This document shows positions 45,801-57,800 of a stretch of 64,000 nt of DNA, piece after piece. Where the stretch lies: assembly GCF_902459465.1 (NCBI RefSeq), contig NC_047070.1, forward strand, positions 13,897,656-13,961,655, written 5' to 3'. Numbering within the stretch: position 1 is the first letter of the stretch; each line of letters begins with the position of its first letter. The DNA comes from Asterias rubens (taxonomy: Eukaryota; Echinodermata; Asteroidea; Forcipulatida; Asteriidae). The notes under the pieces were generated by a model, which worked only from the letters and a program-made list of their open reading frames with translations, was not told where the DNA came from and did not search any database. Position numbers and translations under genes: made by a program.

Positions 45801-48800
45801 TCATGTTGACAGTCTCCTTATTGTGTCAATGCCTGTTGTTTGGAGATGCCAGTCAGAAGCAAACCTGTAACTGCCACAGCCATGGATCACTCCCAAGTTT
45901 AATATACTACGTGGAAAGCGGCAGTGGAGGGATCACCTTAAAGTCACATGGAAATAATTTTTTTTTTCTTTCAAACATAACAGTATATGCTTACGAACAA
46001 TAAAACAATTTTTTTAGTAATTGTTTGTCACGATTTATATGTTTAATAAATATATAAAGTTGTTTGGGGGGCTGACTCCGCCTTCCCCTTTTGTGACGTC
46101 AATCGAGGCAGACTTTGCCTGCAATGCGTATAGTAAACACACGTACATGTACGTCCAAGTCGTGAGTTGGTACATTTCAAAAAGTGTTTTTCTGCATTCA
46201 GCAGCAATACACCTGGTCGGCATTGCCGGAAAAAAAAGAAAAAAAAAACTCACGACTTGGTCCGTACATGTACTTTGCAATTGTGTTTACTCTACGCATT
46301 ACAGGCAAAGTCTGCCTCCATTGACGTCAGCGCCCTCGCGGGTTGGGGTCTACTCTTAAATTTGTAAATAACATGGAAACTGATTTTTTAAAACCTTAGT
46401 TAACTGTTTATTCACATTCCACTCATCAAAACACATATAGTGACAAAAGCTTTATTTTGAAAAAATACCACTTCCAGGTGACTTTAAGGTGATGCAACTT
46501 TTGTTTGTTACTCAGATGCCACCATTATTGCCACCCCAAATTGTTTAGTATTTACTCAGTCAGTTTCCCTTGCTGTTTATTACTGGATTTTACAATTTGG
46601 TTTTTAATGAGACATTTAGGGTCTACTCTCTTCATCGGGGGAAAAAATGACAGCTTATGACAATCTTGTTTTTGTTTGTTTGTTTTTAGACGTATTATTA
46701 TCATGCCAAGAAGCGTGAGTCTGTGTGGACAAAGCCAGCGAATGTCAAAATTATTAAACAGACAGAGCTGCAGGCTCTAGCTGCTGCAGCTGGTATCACA
46801 ACAAGTACAGCAGCATCAACTACAGCGGGAGCAGCATCAGTGACCAGTGTAGAGGCAAACCAGACCTCAGCAGCATCTGGGATTAACCCAGGGAATCCAG
46901 CTGCTGCAGCAGCTGCAGCAGCAACTGCTGTAGCAACAGCAGCGAAGGCAGCCTCTGTAACGTCTATTGAAACTACACAAGGTTAGTAGCTCCCTTCTAC
47001 TTTACACGGATGAGATTGTTCAGACTTTTGGCTGACTTCAGACTTTTTATTTCGGCCTCGTGAAGAAAATCAGACAATATTTGTTTCCACAATCACAGAA
47101 ATTCTGCTCATTGGTCTACTTTTCTAGTGCTTTGGATACTGTTTCCAAAAGCTCCTTGGAATCTATAACCCCAGGGGTTACCAAACAGTAGATACGGCAT
47201 CATTTCAACATACCTTTGAATTTGTATCCAAGTTTCAGACTTTTTCGTTAGTGATGACTCTCACCCCTGACTTTAGTTTACTTATGTATGTAATTTCCTT
47301 TATATACCTAGGGGTGAGCCAAATCACTAGGAATTCGTTGCCTTTTGGGGCGTGTTCATACAAATAAATATAACAGCACAAATTAATAAATATGTACAAA
47401 ATAAAACACAAACACAAGAAATACACCTATAAACATCTTAAAAGGCACAATACAACATTAATACAACCAACCGAGGACGAACCAAAATGCAAATAAAAAA
47501 TGCCTATGTGGGTCAGGGGCTGCAAGAGTAGAGTAAACCACTATTACCCGCAGGTATGCAGCCCCGCACATAACAAAAGACAGTGGCAGGACGTGACAGA
47601 CTATAAAAAGCATACAAAGCTACAAACCGATCCTAGGATCAGTCTTGGATCGGTCTTAAGGCTGGGACTCGTCCTAAAGTTAACAAAAGTTTTGTGAAAT
47701 CAACCCCTGAAATCAACATTTAGGATGAAATCTTAAGCCTTTAATTAATTTGTGAAGCATTTGTGGTATCTGTTTTTTTCTATCCATTGTACCGCTACAG
47801 CTCAGACTACACCAGCTATTACAACACAGGTTGCACCTACTGCCACGACACTGAGTACATCAACACCAACACCTGTAGCAACAACACTATCCCAACAGCA
47901 GCAACAGCAACATCCACCACCATTGATGCCTTTCACTGGTGTACCACCCATGCTGACTGGTCAAGGACCTGCACCAACGGGAATGCCTCCTCCACCATTC
48001 CACTTATTTCAAGCTCACATGGCACGAATGAGGATGCCTGGCTCAATGTCTGGAATCCCTCCTATGATGCCTATACCAGGTTAGTCTCTACACCGCGTGT
48101 GAAATCCTCGTTTTTAATTTCTCCATTCTTTTGCGACTCTGCTTTTTTCTCGTCTCTGCCATTCGGGTTAAGGCTGGTACAGTTCGCGTTTATTTACAAA
48201 ATTGCTTACTAACAAAAAACTGGAATCGGCCATTGATGTTGAACTCTGAATGTTTTCGCCTACATTGCCTTTGTGAAGTATCAGGGCAGATATTCACTCT
48301 TTGCACATGTTGAAAAGCCTTTATTTCGTCGTGTGCCCGGCAAAAGGGCGTAAGGCCTTACGCCCTTTTGCCGGGAACATAAAGTAGTTCGTCCCAGTAA
48401 CAAAAGGACGTAAGCAACAAAATGGCTCCTGACATGAAAAATATGTCATTTTTGTTTGTTCTTTTGCTAGAATTACCCTGAAGACATGTTTCCCCATTCC
48501 CCATGCAGAATTTAACCTTTCTAGAATGACTTTTGCATGGCAACAAATTTACCAAACTTTCCCGCTCATAATTCTTGAAACACAAATTTAAACATAAATT
48601 GCTTACGTCCTTCTGCCGGGAACTTTCCCTTACGTCCTTTTGCCGGGCACACGACGATTTATTGAAAAATATGGCTATTACTTTATTGGGTTTCAGTCCC
48701 TTTGCAGCGTTGAATAGGTCGCCGTGTGAAAGAAAGACGTTGAGCAGGGTTGTCTAGAGCCTTTGCTATTTCCTTTCTTAATTCTAAGCTCAGATATCTA

Positions 48801-51800
48801 GGCTCTGATAATCAAACGGAAATAAAAGTAATGTTCAACCTTTCATGTGAGAAATACAGGAAGCAGAATTTGTTTAAGTTTGGCTTTTGCCATCTGAAAG
48901 ACTGACCAACCCATTGTCAAGCTAAACAACAAACACTGATCCTTCATCCCTTTGTGAGCAGCATTGTATCCATTATCTGACCAACAAAAGGCACCAACAA
49001 CACAGTTTCGTAATAAGGGTACCTTATAATCATTGGACTGCAAATCATTGGAGTGACAACTTTTGAACAACTCTATACAGCCACGCGTCTGTACGTGCGT
49101 GAAAGCGTTCTTTATTTTTGTATGTTCCCTTAGGGGAATCGAGACTGTCGAAGTGAAACTGACACTGATGTTGGTCACTTCATACCCAAGTGACTTCGTA
49201 CCCAAATTGTCTTACCTAAGTCACTATGACCCAAGTGACTAGGGTATGAAGTGACCGACATTCACTGACACCAACCCTAAAACTGCCTTTCACACAAGGA
49301 ACAAATCGCATGTACTTTTTGAAAACATTATAATGCTATTATTTACAGGTATGCCAGGTGGACTCCTTCCCCCAGGAAATAATGTTGCTCCACCAATGTT
49401 TAGGCCACCATTCCAGCAAGCACCAGGGGGAGGACCAGCAGCTGGTGCAACAGCTTCTAAGAGTATATGGACTGAGTACAAGACAGCAGATGGACGGCCA
49501 TATTTCTATAATACAAGAACCATGGAGTCCACTTGGGAGAAACCTAAGGAGTTAGTGGAGGCAGAGGAAGCCAAGAAAGAGCCTGGTTAGTACAAACGCT
49601 TTGTAAAGTTAATATTGACTTTTTAGCAAATGATTATGTTTTTTTTGAGAAGCTTGCCAATGATGTATGGATTAGTTTCTTAAGATCCTACTTTGTCCTT
49701 GGTCCAGTTAAGGAAAAGGATCCTGTCAAGATGGATGGTGACAAAGAGCTCCCCAAGGAGGAAGAAGAGAAGAAAGAAGATGAGGTTAAGATGGAAGAAG
49801 AGGAGGAAACAGTAGATGACATCAAAGAGAAAGAAGTGCAGAAGGTGATTACTAAGTCTTTAATATCCAAGCATTGTAGTCAATGACAGAGATTGTACTT
49901 AATAGACCGATCCATTAAGCTCTGCCTCATTGCGTATTGACCAATCACAACCCATTGCACAACCAAAAGTCCGACACTATAAAGTCCAACATGCGTGCGC
50001 GTATGCTTGGCGCGGGCGGCAGAGTTGTGCAGAATGGCATTGGAGAGGCTCACGTGTTCTTGCTCACATGTATCAGTGTATTAGTACTGGATGATGTTCG
50101 TTCTTCCTTAGATGCATGCCTAGTGAACTGCAGTTTGGGTTATTGTGTAATTACCAATTCTACATTTTCATCCTTCTGTTGCAAGAAAGGAATTGTGTGA
50201 CAATAGACCCTATGCAAAACGCGCAGTGCACATACACTCGCATCTCCTGTCGGCCATTTTGTGTGTCAAAACAAGCACAAAAGATTCTAGTCTTGGTTCT
50301 GTCTATGGACCCAATTGGTGGTTGCTTCGTTATTAAAGCCATTGGACCCTTTCGGTAAGCAGTATTGTCCAAGGCCCACACTTCGTGTATCACAACTTCT
50401 ATATCAAATAACAAACCTGTGAAAATTTAGGCTCAATCGGTCATCGGAGTCGAGAGAAAATACCGGGAAAACCCACCCTTGTATCCGCGCGTTTCGCCCT
50501 GTCATGACATGTGTTTAAAATAAATCCGTAATTCTTGACAGTGAGAATTGATATTGTTTTACTGTTTTCTCAAAAAGTAAAGCATTTCATGGAATAATAT
50601 TTCAAGAGAAGTCTTTCACCACTACCTTCTGTAAACCCTGTAAGTAATTTGTAAATCTGTGACTTTTTTGTCTGTACCGAAAGGGTTCAATGGCTTTAAA
50701 GGAACACGTTGCCTTGGATCGGTCGATTTGGTCTTTTGAAAGCGCTTGTAACCGTTTGTTATAAAATGCATTGGTTAGAAAGATGATTTAAAAGTAGAAT
50801 ACATTGATCCACTCAAGTTTGCTTCGAAATTGCGTGGTTTTCCTTTTTCTTTGAGAACTAAAACGGTCGGTCATTTAGGGGAGTCAAACATTTGACTCCC
50901 ATAAATGACCGACCTTGTTAGTCGACGAGGTAAAAGGAAAACCACGCAATTTCAAGGCAAACTTGTGTGGATCATTATATTCTACTTTTAAAATATCTTT
51001 CTAACCAAAACAAACGGTTATAAACACTTTTCAAAGACCAACTCGACCCGATCCAAGGCAACGTGTTCCTATAAGTCATTGTTCCTTGTTGTGCCATGAA
51101 TGTCATGTGCTCTAACTGGTTAATACCCCGCTCACATCTCCTCTTGAAGGATTCGGGTACTTTTTCAAAATGTCCACAGATTTACATTAAACTTACAGGG
51201 TTTGAAGATAATGATAGCAGAAAGCTTCCCTTCAAATATTACTAACTGAGGTTGTGTAGTTTTTGAGAAATGAATAAAACAAGTCACAAAATAATGTTTG
51301 TCTCAGGAAGATGAAATTATTTAAGCATGTGAAATCCCATTAACCAGTTATGATATTATACCAAACCATAGCATAACTGGTTAATACGTTTTTACATGCT
51401 AAAACTGAGACAAAAATTATTTTTTTACTCATTTCTCAAAACTACAGCACCTCAGTAAGTAAAATTTCAAGCTTTCTACTATCATTATCTTCAAACTGTG
51501 TAAGTTTAATGTAAATCTGTGGACATTGTGTTTTTTGTTAGGAAAAAGTACAAAACCCTTTAAAAAAGATGAAGAAAACATTGATTTATTTATTGTCATC
51601 TCATTGAAGGAAGAGAAGATGATGACAGAAGCTAAGCAGATAGTTGAAGAACCTATTGATAAATCTAAGCCCATTGCAACCAAGCCCATCCCAGGAACAC
51701 CATGGTAAGTTTCATATCACTGATCTCAGTAAAAAAGTAAACAGATTTGTTTGAAAACAAAAAACTATTTCACAAGGCACATATATCTTAGTAGCTAGAT

Positions 51801-54800
51801 CAAGGTACTTAAAGGGAGTGTACACGTTTGGTAATTGTCAAAGACCAGTGTTCTCACTTGGTGTATCCCATCATAAGCATAAAATAACAAGCTCTCCAAT
51901 GCTCATTACCAAGTCAGTTTTTAAGTTAATACTTGTTTTGAGTAACTACCAAACGTGTACCTTCCCTTTAATAGCATTATTATACATGTTCATACATTCT
52001 TAATCCTCTCAACTCCCAGGGAAACATTTTACGCAAAGCTGCTTAAATTAGCGCTAAGGGTTTAATCCAATCACAATACTGTCTCAGCCCTCTTAGGTTC
52101 CGATAAAATACACCTGGGTTAAGAGAAGCAACTAAGGGTTTAATCCAATCACAATACTGTCTCAGCCCTCTTAGGTTCCGATAAAATACACCTGGGTTAA
52201 GAGAAGCAACTAAGGGTTTAATCCAATCACAATACTGTCTCAGCCCTCTTAGGTTCCAATAAAATACACCTGGGTTGAGAGAAGCAACTAAGGGTTTAAT
52301 CCAATCACAGTACTGTCTCAGCCCTCTTAGGTTCCGATAAAATACACATGGGTTAAGAGAAGCAACTAAGGGTTTAATCCAATCACAATACTGTCTCAGC
52401 CCTCTTAGGTTCAGTTAAAAATACACCTGGGTTAAGAGAAGCAACTAAGGGTTTAATCCAATCACAATACTGTCTCAGCCCTCTTAGGTTCCGATAAAAT
52501 ACACCTGGGTTAAGAGAAGCAACTAAGGGTTTAATCCAATCACAATACTGTCTCAGCCCTCTTAGGTTCCGATAAAATACACCTGGGTTAAGAGAAGCAA
52601 CTAAGGGTTTAATCCAATCACAATACAGTCTCAGCCCTCTTAGGTTCAGTTAAAAATACACCTGGGTTAAGAGAAGCAACTAAGGGTTTAATCCAATCAC
52701 AATACTGTCTCAGCCCTCTTAGGTTCCAATAAAATACACCTGGGTTAAGAGAAGCAACTAAGGGTTTAATCCAATCACAATACTGTCTCAGCCCTCTTAG
52801 GTTCCGATAAAATACACCTGGGTTGAGAGAAGCAACTAAGGGTTTAATCCAATCACAATACTGTCTCAGCCCTCTTAGGTTCCAATAAAATACACCTGGG
52901 TTGAGAGAAGCAACTAAGGGTTTAATCCAATCACAGTACTGTCTCAGCCCTCTTAGGTTCCGATAAAATACACCTGGGTTAAGAGAAGCAACTAAGGGTT
53001 TAATCCAATCACAATACTGTCTCAGCCCTCTTAGGTTCCAATAAAATACACCTGGGTTGAGAGAAGCAACTAAGGGTTTAATCCAATCACAGTACTGTCT
53101 CAGCCCTCTTAGGTTCCGATAAAATACACCGGGGTTAAGAGAAGCAACTAAGGGTTTAATCCAATCACAATACTGTCTCAGCCCTCTTAGGTTCCAATAA
53201 AATACACCTGGGTTGAGAGAAGCAACTAAGGATTTAATCCAATCACAGTACTGTCTCAGCCCTCTTAGGTTCCGATAAAATACACCTGGGTTAAGAGAAG
53301 CAACTAAGGGTTTAATCCAATCACAGTACTGTCTCAGCCCTCTTAGGTTCCGATAAAATACACCTGGGTTAAGAAAAGCAACTATGGTTAGGTGCCTTGA
53401 TCAAGGACACAAGTGTCATGACCGGAAATCGGACCCACACTCCAATGCTTCAACCAACAGAAATTGAGTCCAATGCAGTCGACAGCTTGGCCATGACTCA
53501 CTGATCAAAAGGAAGACTCAGGCCTTGAACTCAAGTTACTTAAAGACACTGGACACTGTTGGTAATTGTCAGAGACCAGTCTTCTCACTTGGTGTATCTC
53601 AACATATGCATAAAATAACAAACCTGTGAAAATTTGAGCTCAATTGGTCGTTGAAGTTGCGAGATAACTATGAAAGAAAAACACCCTTGTCACATGAAGT
53701 TGTGTGCTTTCAGATGCTTGATTTTAAAACCTCAAAATGTAATTCTGAGGTCTCAAAATCAAATTCATGGAAAATTAATACTTCTTTCTTGAAAACTACG
53801 TCACTTCAGAGGGAGCCGTTTCCCGGAATGTTTTATACTATCAACAGCTCCCCATTACTCGTTACCAAGTAAGGTTTTATGCTAATAATTATTTTGAGTA
53901 ATTACCAATAGTGTCCACTGCCTTAGTGTTTTAATAATCTGAGAAGCCATTGCAATGATTGTTTCACATGTAAGTTTGGTAATGATGAACATTTAAATTC
54001 TTCAACAGGTGTCTTGTATGGACGGGAGACAGCAAGGTGTTTTTCTTCAATCCATCTACAAGAATGTCGCTATGGGAACGACCTGATGACCTTTATAATA
54101 GGGCTGATGTAGATAGGATGATTTTAGAATCTCCACCAGGACTAGACAAAGGAAAACAAGAAGAAACAACCGGTAAAGATAACAAATACACCATTCATCT
54201 TAAATCTGTAAGATTTGAGGCTTTGAATTTGGTCTTTATTAGTTGTTTGTATTTTACGTGATGTAGTTATAAGAGCTCTTTAAATGTTTTTGAATCTACC
54301 AGAATCTGACCAACAAGACTATCAGAAATCAGTTCGTTTGATCAAATCTCATTGACAAGGTTTTTACATTTATTAATTATACATTAAAGGCAGTGGACAC
54401 TTGGTAATTACTCATAAAAATTGTTAGCTTAAAAACTTACTTAGTAACAAGCAATGGAGAGCTGTTGATAGTATAATCAACTGAGAATGGCTTTCTCTGA
54501 AGTAACGTAGTTTTCAATTAGAAGTAATTTTCCAAAAATGTTATTTAGAGACCTCAGAATTAGAGTTTGAGGTCCCGAAATCATCATCTGAAAGCATCTG
54601 AAACTTCATGTGACAAGGGTGTTTTTTTATCTTTCATTATTATCTCGCATTTCAACGACCAATTGAGGTCAACTTTTCACAGGTTTGTTATTTTTTTGCA
54701 TATGTTGAGATACACCAAGTGAGAAGACTGGTCTTTGACAATTATCAAAGGTATCCTGTGTCTAGTAACAAGTAACAAGTTCTGTTGTGTGTTCTTGGCA

Positions 54801-57800
54801 GCTGCCAAGAAGCGAGCCGATGATTCTCTACAAGATGAGCAACAACCCAAGACCAAGAAGAAGAAGAAGTCAACCTCGGAGTCTTCTCCTGAGCCTTCTG
54901 ATCCACTGAAGGAAGCGGCATTGGAGGCAGAAATCAAAGCGGCAAGAGAGAGGGCTGTCACCCCATTGGAGATCAGGATGAAACAATTCATGGACATGTT
55001 ACTGGAGAAAGGGGTTAGTAACAGCTAGATTAGCTACTCTTTGTTTCATTTGAGAACCTAGGTCAAACTTGTTGACATGTTGCTGGAGAAAGGGGTTAGT
55101 AACAACTAGATTAGCTACTCTTTGTTTCATTTGAGAGTCTTAGGTCAAACTTATAGACATGTTCCTTGAGAAAGGGGTTAGTAACAGCTAGATTAGCTAC
55201 TCTTCATTTCATTTGAGAGTCTTAGGTCAAACTTATAGACATGTTGCTGGAGAAAGGGGTTAGTAACAACTAGATTAGCTACTCTTTGTTTCATTTGAGA
55301 GTCTAGGTCAAACTTGTTGACATGTTGCTGGAGAAAGGGGTTAGTAACAGCTAGATTAGCTACTCTTTGTTTCATGTTAGCGTCTTAGGTCAAACTTATA
55401 GACATGCTGCTGGAGAAAGGGTTTAGTCACAACTAGATTAGCTACATGTACTCTTTGATTCATTTGAGAGTTGTAGTTCAAACTTATAGACATGTTGCTG
55501 GAGAAGGGGTTTGTGGGATCTAGATTAGCTACTCTTTGTTTCATTTGAGGTGAAACTTCATATTCTTCTTACTGACTTATTTATTCATTTTTGACTAGGT
55601 GTCAGCCTTCTCAACTTGGGAGAAAGAACTTCACAAGATTGTCTTTGACCATCGTTACCTTCTCCTGAACCCTAAAGAACGTAAACAGGTGTTTGAGAAC
55701 TTTGTTAAAAACAGGGCTGAGGAGGAACGTAAGGAAAGGGCAGGAAAACTAAAACAGAGCAAAGAAGACTTCAAAGTTCTCCTGCAGGAATCCAAACTTG
55801 GACCCAAGTATGTTATATTGTTCCTCTTGTGGAAGTGTCGTTTCCGAGCGGTTAAGACCATCAAATTCAAATTCTCGTGTTTCTGATCAGCAGGGTGTGG
55901 GTTCAAATCCCCAGCCGTGACACCTGTGTCCTTAAGCAAATCACTTAACCATTGCTTCGTCCTTTGGATGGGACGTAAAGCTGTTGGTCCCATGTGTTGT
56001 GTAACGCATGTAAAAGAACCCAGTTCACTTATTAAAAAAGAGAAGGGGGGTCGCCCCGCTTTTTTTGGCTGTGACTGCTGTATGCGCCGTAGCACCTTGT
56101 AAACCCTAGGAGGTGCTAAATAATTGGGTCTCGGAATCCATCACTGCAATAACCTATCTTTCTGGAAGTTTATACTCAGCGCCTTGAGTACCTTGTTTGG
56201 TAGATCAAGTGCTATATAAGACTTTGATATTATTACTATTATTGTTATTACTCGGTGATTAAACGCGACCAGTCGAGTAGTAGATTTTACTAGTTGCCGA
56301 GGCCTACCATTGACTCCTATGTTTTTTTCCTCTTGATTTGTCAGGAGTTCCTTCAGTGAGTATGCCCAGAAGCACGGTAAGGATGCACGCTTCAAGAGCA
56401 TTGAGAAGATGCGAGACAGAGAAAGTCTCTTCAATGAATTTATTCAACAAATCCGTAAAGCAGCCAAGGAGGAGAGCTCCTTGAAAGCAGAGAAGGTAAT
56501 TATTCAAATGTCTGAGGCTTTCCGTCTCTTCTTGTGCCTTGTGCTTAAATATGCTCGACTAGGTCAGTCAAGAAGAAGTTGACCCGGATTTGTCAAAATA
56601 AATAAATAATAGTAATAATAATATACATTTGTAGAGCGTCTAATGCAAAAAGCCTCTAAGGGCATAAAGAGAACGATAAATTAAACGCTCGGAGAAAGAT
56701 ACAAGATACAAATAAGTAGCTTTAAACAAATGAGTTTTCAACAGGGACTTGAAACATTTTAAAGAACTAGCCTGGGGAATGTGTACAGGAAGACTAGTCC
56801 AAAGAAATGGTGCAGCGTAACAAAAAGATATGTGGGGGGTTTTTTAAATGGAAGAAGCTCTAGTACAAAATCAATGACTGTTGAGATGATCGTAAAGTCC
56901 GAGTAGGGGAATAATGATGAACAAGTTCAGATAAGTAAGCGGAGATGTGAGCCTTGAAAGTTAACAAAAGAATTTTGGATACTGTTTGAAACTCAAATGA
57001 CACTCAAAAGTTCAGTAAAACATAGATTTAACAGGCGCTCTTTCCTGCTTATTAGAAAAAAGGAACGACAGAAATTGATCATTCCTTAGAGGAGTGAAGT
57101 CTATTTTAATCAAGGTACTCATTTTGCAAGCTGTCCACGAAATACTTGACAAAACAAATCAATGACTTTCTTATACCCTTCGCTACTTACTCGGATGTTT
57201 AGATTCATTAAATTATTAACATTTCATGGACAGCTACAAACATGTGTGCTTCAGTAAAACAGGCATAACTTCTCTCAGAAACTATTAATGTGTGGCGTGT
57301 CATGGCGGAGCGGTTAAGAGCACCGGATTCAAGCTCTGGTGTTTGATCAGCAGGGTGTTGGTTCGAGTCCCGGTCGTGGCACTTGCTACATACAATTGGG
57401 GAGGTAGTGCTTTCTGCTCAACAGACTGATGATACCCAAGCCCACATCTGTATGGACTGTAAAACGGGTAACCCTGTTTCAGCCCTAGGAGTAGGTGGCA
57501 ACGGCCTCTGGAAAAAAATAATTGTAGCCCACACCTTGAAGTGGCCTTCAGGCCTTGTGTGTCTGGCGACTTGCATAAAAAATGTGGTAAAAAATTTTGT
57601 TTTTGTTTTTTTTTTCAGTAGAGCAGAAAAGAATGGTTGTGTAATATGTGCATCACTGGGGTTTTGAGTGAAAGGTGTTTTGTTTTAGAATCATAAATTC
57701 GGTCAACTTCTTTTCGACTGGCCTTGTACTATGTCTCTGCTTACCATAAAGTTCTGCGATTACGATTCCCGGTCACGCATATCATTCTTTGGGCCAGAAG

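Noticed and set aside
51526-51609. Longer exon 8 beginning at the upstream TTGTTAG acceptor
   Set aside because: The phase from exon 7 (0) would read into a stop before exon 8. The conserved sequence starts at 51610.
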